Origin: Megaustenia siamemsis
Taxonomy: Eukaryota; Mollusca; Gastropoda; Stylommatophora; Ariophantidae
DNA length: 64,000 nt
Direction of reading: 5' to 3'
Assembly (NCBI GenBank): GCA_032433765.1
Contig: JAVIAB010000139.1
Span: forward strand, 47,922,421-47,986,420
In this document: positions 13,037 through 23,814 of the stretch, piece by piece
Position numbering within the stretch: position 1 is the first letter of the stretch
Layout: each line of letters opens with the position of its first letter
Translations under genes and position numbers: made by a program
The notes under the pieces: generated by a model
Told to the model about the DNA's origin: nothing
Database searches by the model: none
What the model saw: only the letters and a program-made list of their open reading frames with translations

Positions 13037-14389
13037 CCAGAAGGTTTTCGAAAATAGTAAGAGACAAGACTTAGAATATCTTTAGGCCTGTGCTGGATAT
13101 TTTGAACACATGCTGTAAACACAACTCCATCGCGTGAACAGCTTCTTTGCCTAATACAAGCCAGCCAACAGCAGTAGTATCTAGATGAATAACACAAATT
13201 TTATTTACAATTTCACGTAATTTCAACAATATGTTCACTGCACCGGACTTAATACAGCCACGTTTTCTTATTTAAGACTCAAGTTGACTTTTCTGTGAGC
13301 AAAGGAAGATAACTTATAATTTTTGATAGAAATTATAAATAATTAATATTTGCAACTACACTTTAAAAAAGTTACATTTCTTTTAATTTGTTGCTTTAGT
13401 AGTTTTAATATTTAATAGAAATTTTCAAAGACCTTGCACATTTTATGTTAAAATTATTTTCTGAATAGCAATATGCAAATGTTTGAAACTTTTGATAATT
13501 TACAATTACAATTTATCGACTTATAAAGAAGTGGTAGTATTAATTTAACTGGAGTTGCTTCCCTTTTATTAAAGCAAGATAGATTTTAATTTCTTAAGCA
13601 GATAAGAATATATTAACATTTTCATCAACAATTCAACGGCAGAACACTTTTTTGCGCTTAAGTTTGATATGTTAGAGCGAACCATGCCTGTAAATATTAT
13701 GCAACATTTAAATATATATTCTTCAAAGAATTATTATATTTCTTAGCTGATAATCAACTGTTTAAAGTTTCTAAACATTTTTATAGATCTCAGGCGCAAA
13801 CGAAGTTAATTTCCAAAAAATTAGCTGATGCCGTCTCATCATTTCAATGTAGAGTCTAGAAGAGATATTGTTAGAGAGAGAGGTATCAATAACACAAGGA
13901 AAATAATATGCAGTTGAAATTTCAAAATTCTAGTAGAAAAAGGGAGGGGAGTTAGAGATAGACAATTGCACATAATTCATGTCACTGGAGAGGGAGAGTG
14001 GCAGTTTAAAAGTCTAACATTAAGAGAGAGAGAGAGAAAGAGCGAAAAAAAGAGATGCAGTTATATATATTAAACATTTAGATATAGATTGAAGAATGAG
14101 AGGGAATCAGTTTAAATTTCTAGCAGTAATAGATATAGAGTAAACTGTAGGAGTTACTAGAATTTATTTTTCTAGCATCAACAGTAAACTTTTGAAAATC
14201 CTAGAATGACCAGAGAGACAATTTAAAATATTAGCATGAAGATAAAAGCTGTTTAAAATCTTAGTATGAAAAGAGATACAGTTATAAAAGTCTACTGTTA
14301 AGACAGAAACAGTTAATAATGCTAATATGAAAATGAAAGCAGCTTAAAATTCTGTTATGAAAATAGCGATAGACAATTACATCTCAAAT

Positions 14390-15926
14390 GAATAAGATAG
14401 CAACAGGGAAATAATGTCACAATTACAGAAATGCAAGCAATAAAGTTGGCAATAGAAAAACTGCTGAACAGTACCTTAGCCCACAGCCTGTAGAGTTTTT
14501 GACAGATGCAAGATCAGTGCACCAAGCACTGCAATCCAGAAAGTTGCTACATCTGCAAACTTTATTGACTGAACTCTACAAACACCACAGGATTGCCCTG
14601 CAGTGGATCCCATCTCACTATGGAATACCAGGAAACTAGAGAGCAGATCAGCTTTCAAAAGAAGGTGCAACAGGCACACAACCAGATGCGCCGGTCACAT
14701 TTGGTTATTTGGTTATTTGTGGTTCATCATCATTGCACTCCGATTATGTCCATAGGTGCTCAGATCCCCTCCTCAGCAATTCCCTCAGTGTCCAGCGACT
14801 GACGACTTCAGTTCCATGTTGTTTGATACGTCTTCTTACACGCCCACTAAGTTTCTCATTTCTGGCTGTGCCCATCTTAACTCCCATCTCTTTCATCCGA
14901 AGAAGTGACGTGGATATGTGTTTGTCGAAGTCATGTGCTCTTCCCACATCTCGGAGGGCATTGATGATGTCCGCCCGATCCATTGGTTGCCCGTCCTCAA
15001 CGACAGCACAGCTAGCCAACCTGTCCGCTCTTTCATTTCCCCGTACTCCCGCATGTCCAGGGACATAGACAAAGGTGACCTTACGTATTTTGGATTTCTG
15101 CAACGACTCTACCCATTGCATGCGTACAGAGCCCGCCTCCACTTTTTTTTATCATGCTCATCGAATCGCTCAGTATACATGCGTGGGTGTAGTCTTGTGA
15201 CTCTAACCATTTGAATGCCTTGGTCACTGCCATCGCCTCCATTGTCATGCTACTCGTGGTCATGACGTAAGCACCACTGTCTTCCTTGACTATTCTGCCT
15301 GCCGAAAGTGCTGTAAATGCCCATGCACTTACTTGATGTCGTCTTACAGATCCTTCTGTATATATGACTGCATCTTTCTCATCGTTGTTACATACCATCA
15401 TAAGATACCGATAATCAAATCAATCAGAAGATCAAATGCTCCAAATCAGGATGTCTTTCATAATATGAATAGATGGGAACAAGTTATCATTATACGCATT
15501 AGAACATGACACAATTGACTCCACCGTCACGTGTATACAAAATTCAAGATCGGCACCTCAACTAAATGTACACGTGGACAGGCGCCACAGACAGCGGAAC
15601 ACATATTTCAAGATTGCACTGAATAAAGTAAATAAAAGGGTGAAGTGCCCCCATCACGTCAAGTGGCTTATAGGGAATACGGTATTAGTGACCATAAATT
15701 TTACAGACCTTCAGCACATGATTTTTGGGGTAATGTGGTCCGTATTACGCACGTGCCGCAACTCAAAATAGTAGACTGAGGAAAATCCCACATATCCCAT
15801 AGATACAACACTACAGAGAAAACTATATGGACCACTGCAAGAATAACAAAAGACTGTAACATTTATACAGGAAACGACATTGCAGATATAGACAACACTT
15901 CAGGCGAACGAAAGATAGATATATAG
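14390..15926 (+). pseudogene. LINE-C RNase H and C-terminus, array copy 6, split by LINE-I
   Basis: The RNase H part (14390-14700) is followed by a reverse-oriented LINE-I fragment at 14701-15386, after which LINE-C resumes ('cataccatcataagata') and runs to the GATA tail. The SINE-1 tail is at about 15631-15759. The knuckle here reads GQAPQTAEHIFQDC, with the original His, so this copy is closer to the ancestral element than copies 1-5. Confidence 0.83.
14701..15386 (-). mobile_element. LINE-I fragment, RNase H end, 5'-truncated
   Basis: On the minus strand this reads the RNase H domain and C-terminus of LINE-I: DAVIYTEGSVRRHQ at the 5' end, ILSDSMSMIKK in the middle, FVYVPGHAGVRGNERAD near the end, then WTLRELLRRGSEHLWT. 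The same segment is found at 25910-26583. It is flanked by 'gtcacat' (14694-14700) and 'gttacat' (15387-15393), a 7-bp near-perfect target-site duplication, and the empty site is visible in the other array units. One frameshift splits the frame near 15100. 5' truncation plus target duplication is the normal outcome of target-primed reverse transcription. Confidence 0.88.
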
Positions 15927-17214
15927 ATCAGGAAGGTTTTCGAAAATAGTAAGATACAAGTCTCAGAATGTATTGAGGCATGTGCTGGATATTTTGAACA
16001 CATGCTGTAAACACAGCTTCATCGCGTGAACAGCTTCTTTACCTAATACAAGACAGCCAACAGCAGTAGTATCTAGATGAATAACACAAATTTTATTTAC
16101 AATTTCACGCAATTTTAAAAATATGTTCACCACACCGGACTTTATACAGCCTCGTTTTCTTATTTAAGACTCAAGTTGACTTTTCTGTGAGCAAAGGAAG
16201 ATAACTTTTAATGTTTTAGAATTAATATTTGCAACACAAATTAAGAAAAAGATACATTTTCTTTAATTTTATACTTTAGGATTTGACATTTCCTATAGAA
16301 ATTTTTAAAGACCTTGCACATTTTATGAGATAATTATTTTCTGAGAAACAATATGCATATGAATAAAACTTTTGACAAATTACAATTACAATATATCGAC
16401 GATTTCTTAACTTTTAATCTAACAGGAGTTGCTTCCCTTATTAAAAAAAGCAAGACAACTTGGAATTTCTAAAGCATATACGATTATATTAACATTTTCA
16501 TCAACAATTTAACGGTAGAAGAGATTCTGGAAGAGATAATGTTAGAGAGAAAGAGAGAGGTATTTACACACAAAATAGGAAAATACTATGCAGTTGAAAT
16601 TTCAAAATTGTAGTAGAAAAAGGAGAGGAGTTGGAGATAGACAATTGCACATAATTCATGTCACTGGAGAAGGAGAGTGGCAGTTTAAAAGTCTAACATT
16701 AAGAGAAAGCGAAAAAGAGAGATGCAGTTATATATATTAAACATTAAGATATAGATAGAAGAAAGAGAATGAGAGATAGGCATTTTAAATTTCTAGCATT
16801 AATAGATAGAGATTAAAATGTAGGAGTTAAGAGATTTGAGAGAGTTTATATTTCTAGTATCAAAAGTTAACCTTTTGAAAATCCTAGAATGACCAGAGAG
16901 ACAATTTAAAATACTAGCATGAAGATAAAAGCAGTTTAAAATCATAGTATGAAAAGAGATACAGTTGAAAGTCCTACTATTAAGAAAGAAACAGTTAATA
17001 ATGCTAATATGAAAATGAAAGCAGCTTAAAATCCTGTTATGAAAATAACGATATACAATTACATCTCAAGCATTAAAATAGAGAGACAGTCATTCTTTTT
17101 TATTTTTTTAATTGAGAATCAAGTTCTGAATAGTTTATCAAACTTGTAGTAACAAGTGTTATATAGGGTGTTTATAATGTCTCTGTGCGGTGACTCGATC
17201 AATATATAGAAAAG

Positions 17215-18120
17215 AAAGGGGGAGCAGGGGTCAACATAGAGTACCCAAAAAATAACACTAGGGATATGGAAAAGATAGCAACAGGGAAATATTATCACAA
17301 TTACGATGCAGAAAAACAAGCAATAAAGTTCGCAATAGAAAAACTGCTGAACAGTAATCTTAGCCCACAGCCTGTAGAGTTTTTAACAAATGCAGGATCA
17401 ATGCTCCAGGCACTGCAATCCAGAAAGTTGCTACATCTGAAAACTTTATTGACTGAACTCTACAAACACCACAGGATTGCCTTGCAGTGGATCCCAGCTC
17501 ACAATGGAATACCAGGAAACTAGAGAGCAGATCAGCTTGCAAAAGAAGGTGCAACAGGCACACAACCAGATGCGCCTGTTACATACCATCATAAGATACA
17601 GATAATCAAATCAATCAGAAGATCAAATGCTCTAAATAAGGATGCCTTTCTTAATATGAATAGATTGGAACAAGTTATTATTATACGCATTGGAGCAGGA
17701 CACAATTGACTCCACAGTCACGTGTATACAAAATTCAAGATCGGCACCTCAACTATATGTACATGTGGACAGGCGCCCCAGACAGCAGAACACATATTTC
17801 AAGACTGCACAGAATATAGTAAAAAAAAAAAAAGGTGAAGTGCCCCCGTCACGCCAAGTGGCGTATAGGGAATACGGTATTAATGACCATAAATTTTACA
17901 GACCTTCAACACAGGATTTTGGGGTAATGTGGTCGGTATTACGCCCGTGCCGCTACTCAATATAGTATACTGAGGGAAATCCCACATATCCCATATATAC
18001 AACACTACAGACAAAATTATATGGACCACTGCAAGAATAACAAAAGACGGTAACATTTATACAGGAAACGACATTGCAGTTATAGACAATACTTCAGGCG
18101 AACGAAAGATAGATATATAG
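17215..18120 (+). pseudogene. LINE-C RNase H and C-terminus, array copy 7 (least eroded)
   Basis: This copy keeps more of the RNase H N-terminal half, GGAGVNIEYPK, followed by KIATGKYYHNYDAEKQA. It also keeps QWIPAHNGIPGN before the shared TAG, and a full CTCGQAPQTAEHIFQDC knuckle. A SINE-1 tail with a long poly(A)/poly(T) edge lies at 17822-17958. It is flanked by 'aatatagta' on both sides (17813-17821 and 17959-17967). After it, the frame returns to the C-terminus and GATA tail. It is still defective but is the best guide to the ancestral unit. Confidence 0.85.
17822..17958 (-). mobile_element. SINE-1 tail fragment inserted in LINE-C
   Basis: This is the clearest copy of the ~120-137-bp SINE piece found in every array unit. 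It matches the 3' half of SINE-1 at 61579-61830, read on the minus strand: the 'cgccacttggcg' hairpin, 'ggtcattaataccgtattcc'-like core and 'ccgcacgtgc'-like block. The tRNA head is absent, so it is 5'-truncated. A 9-bp duplication, AATATAGTA, flanks it. Equivalent pieces sit at about 1714-1829, 3895-4018, 6075-6198, 8259-8382, 10572-10695, 12756-12878 and 15631-15759. Confidence 0.85.
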
Positions 18121-18471
18121 ATCAGAAAGGTTTTCGAAAATAGTAAGAGACAAGTCTCAAAATGTATTGAGGCCTGTGCTGGATATTTTGAACACATGCT
18201 GTAAATACAGCTTCATTGCGTGAACAGCTTATTTACCTAATACAAGCCAGCCAACAGCAGTAGTATCTAGATGAATAACACAAATTTTATTTACAATTTC
18301 ACGCAATTTTAAAAATATTTTCACCACACCGGACTTTATACAGCCTCGTTTTCTTATTTAAGACTCAAGTTGACTTTTCTGTGAGCAAAAGAAGATAACT
18401 TTTAATGTTTTAGAATTAATATTTGCAACACAAATTAAGAAAAAGATACATTTTCTTTAATTTTATACTTT

Positions 18472-21400
18472 CATCATTCATCATTGAGTGCCGTCTCCGC
18501 AACGAAGGTTGGCTACCATGGAGCGCCATTTTGCTCTATCTCTTGCTTTGATGGTGCAGGTTGTCATCGGTTGGTTTGTCCATCTTTTGATGTTACTCGT
18601 CCATGTTAATCTTGGTCTGCCTCTGCCTCTTTTACCTTGTATTTTCCCCTCCAGGATCACTTTCAGTAGGCTGTTGTGTCTTTTAACATGGCCTAAGAAT
18701 CGCATTTGTCTTGTTCTAATTGTGTTCAGAAGTTCTCTTTTCATTTTTAGTTGTTTTAAGACTTTGTCGTTTGTTTTCTTTTCCTTCCATCCAATTCTAC
18801 CTATTCTTCTATATATCCACATTTCAAAGGCTTCAATTCTCTGTTCTGTTTTCTTGTCTAATGTCCATGTTTCAGCACCATATAGGAATATTGAGAAGAT
18901 GTAACATTTTGCTATTCTTAGTTTTAGCTCTGGTGTTATTTGTTTTGATGTTAGTATGTCCTTCATGACATTAAAATTACTTTTTGCCATTCCTATTCTT
19001 TTGTTTATTTCAGTTGTACATTTTCCATCACTGGTTATAGTATGTCCAAGGTAGTTATAGTTCTGAACTGTCTCAAGGTCTATTCCTTCAATTTTGATAT
19101 TCACTTGTGGGTTTTGAGTATTTTCTTTGTTTATGATCATAGTTTTAGTCTTTTTGATATTCATATCTAGTCCATATTTTTTGCTTGTCGTGTTTATTTC
19201 ATTAAGTAATTGTTGTAGGTCTTTAGGATTTTCTGCTAGTAGTACGGTATCGTCAGCATATCTTAGGTTATTGATTATCTTTCCATTAATTTGTAGGCCT
19301 GGCATCTCTATGATGTTTTTAAAGATTTGCTCAGTGTATAGATTGAACAAGCTTGGTGATAGGATGCATCCTTGTCTTACTCCTCTTTTTATATCAATGG
19401 GTGTAGAGAATTCTTTGTTATATTTTATTATTGCTGTTTGCTCCCAGTATAGATTGCATATTAGTCGTATGTCCATGTTATCTAGATGTATCTCTTTTAG
19501 GCATTCTATAAGTTGTTTGTGGTGTACTCTATCAAAAGCTTTGGTGTAGTCTATGAAGCAGGCATATATTGGTTTGTTTACTTCTGTGTATTTTTCGATT
19601 AATGTTCTCATGCAGAATATGGCTTCTTTTGTCCCGCTATTTTTCCTAAATCCAAATTGCTGCTCATCTAATTCAGTATTGATTTTATTCTGAATCCTTC
19701 CTTGTATAACTTTTAGCAAGATTTTTGTAACATGGCTCATTAGGCTTATTGTTCTAAAGTCACTGCATTCAACTGCACCATTCTTTTTAGGCAATGCAAT
19801 GAAAGTTGATGTTTTTAGTTCATTTGGTATGTATCCTGTGTGGTATATGTCGTTGCATATGTCTGTAATCACTTCAATGCCAAAATCTTCAAGTGCCTGT
19901 ATCATCTCTATCTGTATGCTTTCAGGTCCTGCTGCTTTTCCCCTTTTCATTGTTTTTATAGCTTTTTCCACCTCAGATTTTAAGATTTTATAGCCTGATG
20001 TACATTTTATAACTGGTTTCTTGTCCCTTTGATCATGAAATAGTTCTGTTATATATTCCTGCCATCTATCTATGATATCCTTATTGTCTGTTAGCATTTT
20101 TCCTTTTTTGTCTGCAATGCATCCACCTTCTGTGGCTTTTTTATTTTTATTAGTCATTCTCTTTATTTCTGTGTGCATTCCTCTTAGGTCTTGTTTGCTT
20201 TCCATAGTTTCTATTTCTCTACATTTTTGGCTGAGCCAGTCTTCTTTTGCCTTTTTGCACATTTTGCGTATCTCATTATCTATTTTATTGTATTGGGCAG
20301 TGTTCTTCGCTTGTCTCCTTTCTTCCATTTTTTCTAAGATGGCGTTAGTTATCCATTTTTGTTTTTTGTTCTTTTCTCTTTTGGGTAAGGTGTCGCAGGC
20401 TTTTTGTATGCTTTTCTTTATGCATTGCCATTTGGTTGTTACTTTTTCATCAGGATTTTCTCTTCTGTATTGTTCAATTCCTTCCTCTAGCAGCTTCTGG
20501 TATGTGTTCTTTACTTGTATTGTATAGGTATCTTTAATATCTTTTTGATTTAAAGCTGTTATGTCGAGTGGGTTTATTGATGAATTAGATTTTTGCTTGT
20601 TTCTCTTTAGTTTGATTTTCATTTTAATCATTACAGGATTGTGATCAGAATTAATATCTGCTCCTGGGTAGGTTTTGGCTTTCTTTACGCTGTTACGGAA
20701 CCTTTCTTTTATCATTATGTAATCTATTTGATTCCTCTTCCTATCTCCAGGGCTTTTCCATGTGTATAGTTTCCTTTTCTCTTGCTCAAAGTAGGTGTTA
20801 CATATTATCAGCCTGTTTTCTTCACAGAATTGTATTAATCTTTCTCCTCTGTCATTTCTTTTTCCTAAACCATGATTTCCTATAATTGTCTTATATCTAC
20901 CTTTTCCTACTTTAGCGTTCATGTCACCCATTACAATCAAGATGTCTGAAGATTTCACTTGCTTCATAACTTTATTTAGGTCTTCATAGTATGCCTCTAT
21001 TTGTTCATCTGTGTAGTCTTGAGTAGGTGCATATGTCTGTATTATTGCTATGTCGAATGGTTTTGCTTTCAACTTGAGTAGTATAATCCTATCACTGTAT
21101 GTCCAGTGGGTACTTATATATTTTTGTAGCTCTCTTTTTATCAGTATTCCTACCCCTCTTTGATGTTCTGTTGTGTTTCCTGAGTATATAAATGTATATT
21201 TTTCGTCTTCAATGTACCCACATTCCTTCCATCTAGTCTCTGATATGCCTAAAATATCTATATTTATTCGTTCTGCTTCTTGAATTAGATTTTCCAATTT
21301 CCCTTGTTGATATAGAGTCCTAACATTCCAAGTACTTATTTTAAGATCTTTCCTCCGACATAAGTTCGAATTTCTCCGACTCTGACTCTCCATGGCTTCC

Positions 21401-21841
21401 TCTGGATTGGTACGTGATGAGGCTCCAATCTCTTTCACGGTGGTCAGCCATGTTCGTCTTTCGTGTTCTGAACATGCCTCTTGTGTACCACACACTTTGC
21501 TGTTTTCGCTTTCTGGGCCGTTGATCATTCTTGATTCCTCCGCCTCCATCCACAGTCACAGACTTTTCACATAAGGGTTGAACATACCCGTTTTTCCGTT
21601 GACATTTTTGTCAAACCATGTGCTTGCCTATCGAACCGCGAACACACAACACAAAGAAGAATAAATCATATTCCACTTAAATATCGGCAATCACAGTCCA
21701 TCCCCACGTTAGAAGTAAAACATACACCAAACGGGAGAATAGCAACACATAATTTCACAACTAGACTGTCGCGTAAATCATTTAAATATATCAGCAAGAG
21801 CCGAATTATAAAAATCGACTACACGAAGCCGCCATGACACC
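18472..21841 (-). mobile_element. Full-length RTE-type LINE (RTE-A)
   Basis: This ~3.37-kb element splits array unit 8. On its own strand it starts near 21841 with about 290 bp of 5' untranslated sequence, encodes one long EN-RT protein, and ends right after the stop with a short ATGATG-type tail ('catcattcatcattg' on the plus strand). That tail and length are typical of the RTE clade. Comparison with unit 7 shows the junctions: 'tatacttt' before and 'gacatttcc' after. The seven bases between these in unit 7 are absent and no target duplication is seen. The frame is intact, so the copy could be recent. Confidence 0.92.
18481..21549 (-). CDS. RTE-type EN-RT polyprotein, 1022 aa, intact
   Basis: This is the enzyme that copies the LINE by target-primed reverse transcription. 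The first ~70 residues are a polar leader. The apurinic-type endonuclease domain (about 70-310) shows STWNVRTL, ISETRW, IIQTYAPT, VMGDMNAKVG, IDYIMI and SDHNPVMI, covering the expected Asn, Glu, Asp/Asn and SDH catalytic positions. A Lys-rich linker follows. The RT domain (about 520-800) shows FIDYTKAFD, KRGVRQGCILSPSLFN and NLRYADDTVLL, so all three catalytic Asp are present. The C-terminus (about 850-1000) has the RTE-type YGAETWT, RRIGRIGW and RFLGHVKRHNSLL blocks and a GKRGRGRPRLTW basic stretch. There is no RNase H domain, as usual for RTE. No stop or frameshift breaks it. The ATG at 21549 is the first in frame. Whether it is expressed cannot be told. Confidence 0.95.
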   Translation of the reverse strand: MEAEESRMINGPESENSKVCGTQEACSEHERRTWLTTVKEIGASSRTNPEEAMESQSRRNSNLCRRKDLKISTWNVRTLYQQGKLENLIQEAERINIDILGISETRWKECGYIEDEKYTFIYSGNTTEHQRGVGILIKRELQKYISTHWTYSDRIILLKLKAKPFDIAIIQTYAPTQDYTDEQIEAYYEDLNKVMKQVKSSDILIVMGDMNAKVGKGRYKTIIGNHGLGKRNDRGERLIQFCEENRLIICNTYFEQEKRKLYTWKSPGDRKRNQIDYIMIKERFRNSVKKAKTYPGADINSDHNPVMIKMKIKLKRNKQKSNSSINPLDITALNQKDIKDTYTIQVKNTYQKLLEEGIEQYRRENPDEKVTTKWQCIKKSIQKACDTLPKREKNKKQKWITNAILEKMEERRQAKNTAQYNKIDNEIRKMCKKAKEDWLSQKCREIETMESKQDLRGMHTEIKRMTNKNKKATEGGCIADKKGKMLTDNKDIIDRWQEYITELFHDQRDKKPVIKCTSGYKILKSEVEKAIKTMKRGKAAGPESIQIEMIQALEDFGIEVITDICNDIYHTGYIPNELKTSTFIALPKKNGAVECSDFRTISLMSHVTKILLKVIQGRIQNKINTELDEQQFGFRKNSGTKEAIFCMRTLIEKYTEVNKPIYACFIDYTKAFDRVHHKQLIECLKEIHLDNMDIRLICNLYWEQTAIIKYNKEFSTPIDIKRGVRQGCILSPSLFNLYTEQIFKNIIEMPGLQINGKIINNLRYADDTVLLAENPKDLQQLLNEINTTSKKYGLDMNIKKTKTMIINKENTQNPQVNIKIEGIDLETVQNYNYLGHTITSDGKCTTEINKRIGMAKSNFNVMKDILTSKQITPELKLRIAKCYIFSIFLYGAETWTLDKKTEQRIEAFEMWIYRRIGRIGWKEKKTNDKVLKQLKMKRELLNTIRTRQMRFLGHVKRHNSLLKVILEGKIQGKRGRGRPRLTWTSNIKRWTNQPMTTCTIKARDRAKWRSMVANLRCGDGTQ

Positions 21842-22432
21842 GACATTTCCTATAGAAATTTTTAAAGACCTTGCACATTTAATGAGAATATTATTTTCTG
21901 AGAAACAATATGCATATGAATAAAACTTTTGACAAATTACAATTACAATATATCGACGATTTCTTAACTTTTAATCTAACAGGAGTTGCTTCCCTTATTA
22001 AAAAAAGCAAGACAACTTGGAATTTCTAAAGCATATACGATTATATTAACATTTTCATCAACAATTCAACGGTAGAAGAGATTCTGGAAGAGACCATGTT
22101 AGAGAGAATGAGAGAGGTATACACACACAAAAAAAATAGGAAAATACTATGCAGTTGAAATTTCAAAATTGTAGTAGAAAAAGGAGAGGAGTTGGAGATA
22201 GACAATTGCACATAATTCATGTCACTGGAGAGGGATTGTGGCAGTTTAAAAGTCTTAACATTAAGAGAGAGGGAGAGAGAGAGAGAGAGAGAAAGAGATA
22301 GAGGGACAGAAAGATCGAAAAAGAGAGATGCAGTTATATATATTAAACATTAGATATAGATTGAAGAATGAGAGGAAATCAGTTTAAATGTCTAGCAGTA
22401 ATAGATACAGAGTAAACTGTTGGAGTTAAGGA
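21842..22432. repeat. Rest of array unit 8 after the RTE-A insertion
   Basis: The sequence continues unit 8 exactly where 18471 left off: 'gacatttcctatagaaattt', the AT-rich block, 'ggagttgcttccctt', then a (GA)n tract at 22263-22310 and 'gagatgcagttatatatatt'. It resembles unit 7 in lacking the 200-bp block. It ends near 22432 ('gttggagttaagg'), where LINE-T sequence begins. No RNase H segment follows, so the array ends here. Confidence 0.88.
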
Positions 22433-22433
22433 T

Positions 22434-22660
22434 GCCCGCTAACCCCGTTACTCTGTATACTCGAATTAGAACCACTCTTATAAAAAATTAGTAAAGACGC
22501 AGCCATAAGGGGCACTTTCATTCAAGTCAGAGGAGAACAAAAGCTGCCCATCTATGCGGAGGACACCATTTTCTTGCCGCCAAGTGAAACATCCACTCAG
22601 ACTGCCGCCAAGTGAAACATCCACTCAGAACATATCAGAGACATTCAAAGATCATGTGAT
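22434..22660 (+). pseudogene. LINE-T RT fragment (Tx1/L1-like)
   Basis: Across small frameshifts this reads like the RT core of the element at 47.5-48.9 kb. CPLTPLL corresponds to the QGCSLSPLL block, RGEQKLPIYAEDTIF to the catalytic GEQKLLAYADDTVFF block, and PPSETSTQNISETF to the residues after it. The catalytic YADD is changed to YAED. A 26-bp stretch ('gccgccaagtgaaacatcca' and following) is directly repeated near 22580-22630. It is a short, dead relic. Confidence 0.8.
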
Positions 22661-23008
22661 CAAGGGATCATGTGATTGTACGCGCTTTCTATTTGATGTA
22701 AATCACTTTGCTTCTTTTCATTTATTGCATTTTGTTACATTTTCCTTATTTCATCACTCATCCTTGTTGACTCACATTGACAGCGTTATTGAACGCGTCA
22801 AAAAATGGCGGTTTGTTTACGCCGGTCTGTCGTCAAGGACGAGTAATTCTTTTAATTTGTGTAAGGCTCTCAGTGTATCCGCGTGCTGTAGAGATATTTA
22901 CTGGAGTTGGCCAGTTTATAACGTGGAAACGGGTTCTGGACCGTGCTACTGAGTAAGTGAACGTGAGTCTAGACCATCCAAAGCATCAACATTCAGCGAC
23001 GTTCATCT

Positions 23009-23814
23009 ATGACGACGGTAAGTGCAAGTATTCAGATGCAGCCCAAACGACACCATCAAAAAAGGAAAACACGACGGGGCAAGAGAGGTGGCATTAAACT
23101 GTCAAAGTGTGAGAGGCTAGGCCTAAAGTATGTGCGCGTTACTTATTGGAATTGTGGGTCCATTAAACAACGACGGCCCATATTGATAAGCTACTGTGCG
23201 GCTCCGATATAATGTTTTTACAAGAAACTCTTCTAGGTGACAGGACAGTAAGTACTCCTGGATTTCATTGTTTTTAAAATAGACGACACCTTGGGCGGGC
23301 CATCCTTGTGCGTAACAATATGGTGGCAGCCGAGGTTGATATGTCTGTGTGGAACAATGCAGAATTGCAGGTACATGCGGTTAGGGTGCAGACCCCAGTT
23401 CATATCGTGATTGTTAATGTGTATGCCTGTAATGGGAAGGTGAACACACAACAATGGCAGAATCTCTTCGAGTTCGATGAAGAGAATGTCATTTTCTGTG
23501 GAGACTTTAATGCTAGAGGAAACCAGTGGGGTAACGTAATAACCAACAAGCAGGGAGAAGACCTAGAGAACGCACTGGTATCGGCCTATTTAGTGTGCTT
23601 GAATGATGGAAGGGCAACAAGAATGGCCACTCGAACAGGGGACTCTGATAGTGTTATAGACCTGGCACTGGTGTCTTCCACCTTCGCACCGGTTTGCAGG
23701 TGGAATGCACTGGGGTTCCACGGAAGTGATCACTATCTATGTGTCCTCCTAATTGAGAAAAGCAGAAATAGAAGCAAGAAAGGAAGCTCCACACATTCAA
23801 CTACGAGAAAATAG
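23009..23814 (+). pseudogene. LINE-I endonuclease domain, frameshifted
   Basis: A basic N-terminal stretch (KRHHQKRKTRRGKRGG) leads into VTYWNCGSIKQRR, the usual first EN motif. A frameshift near 23210 moves to a frame reading DIMFLQETLLGDRT, which holds the catalytic Glu. A second shift near 23275 leads into the frame open from 23308. That frame shows VNVYACNGKV, VIFCGDFNARGNQWGN, DSVIDLALVS and GFHGSDHYL, covering the Asp/Asn, Asp and SDH positions. All main EN motifs are visible, but the reading frame is broken. Confidence 0.85.

Larger units (their letters stand above)
1653..18471. repeat. Tandem array of a ~2.18-kb LINE-bearing unit (units 1-7 and start of 8)
   Basis: Measured from 'ggacagg(t/c)gcc', units begin at 1653, 3841, 6022, 8206, 10519, 12702, 15576 and 17767. 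Spacings are 2188, 2181, 2184, 2313, 2183, 2874 and 2191 bp. Unit 4 is long because its RNase H segment is partly duplicated. Unit 6 is long because of a 686-bp LINE-I insertion. Each unit holds, in order, the C-terminal end and GATA tail of LINE-C, about 800 bp of AT-rich DNA, a short (GA)n tract, and the RNase H part of the next LINE-C copy. Units 1-6 are nearly identical. Unit 7 is clearly diverged: it lacks about 200 bp of AT-rich DNA and keeps a longer RNase H start. This suggests recent spread from the left side by unequal exchange. Confidence 0.93.

Noticed and set aside
18488..20527. Several hydrophobic plus-strand frames
   Set aside because: They are antisense shadows of the intact RTE-A protein on the minus strand.
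21341..21559. A 72-residue frame overlapping the start of the RTE-A protein, as a possible ORF1
   Set aside because: It begins with GTG, overlaps the real frame almost fully and shows no motif. RTE elements can have a tiny ORF1, but nothing here supports one.
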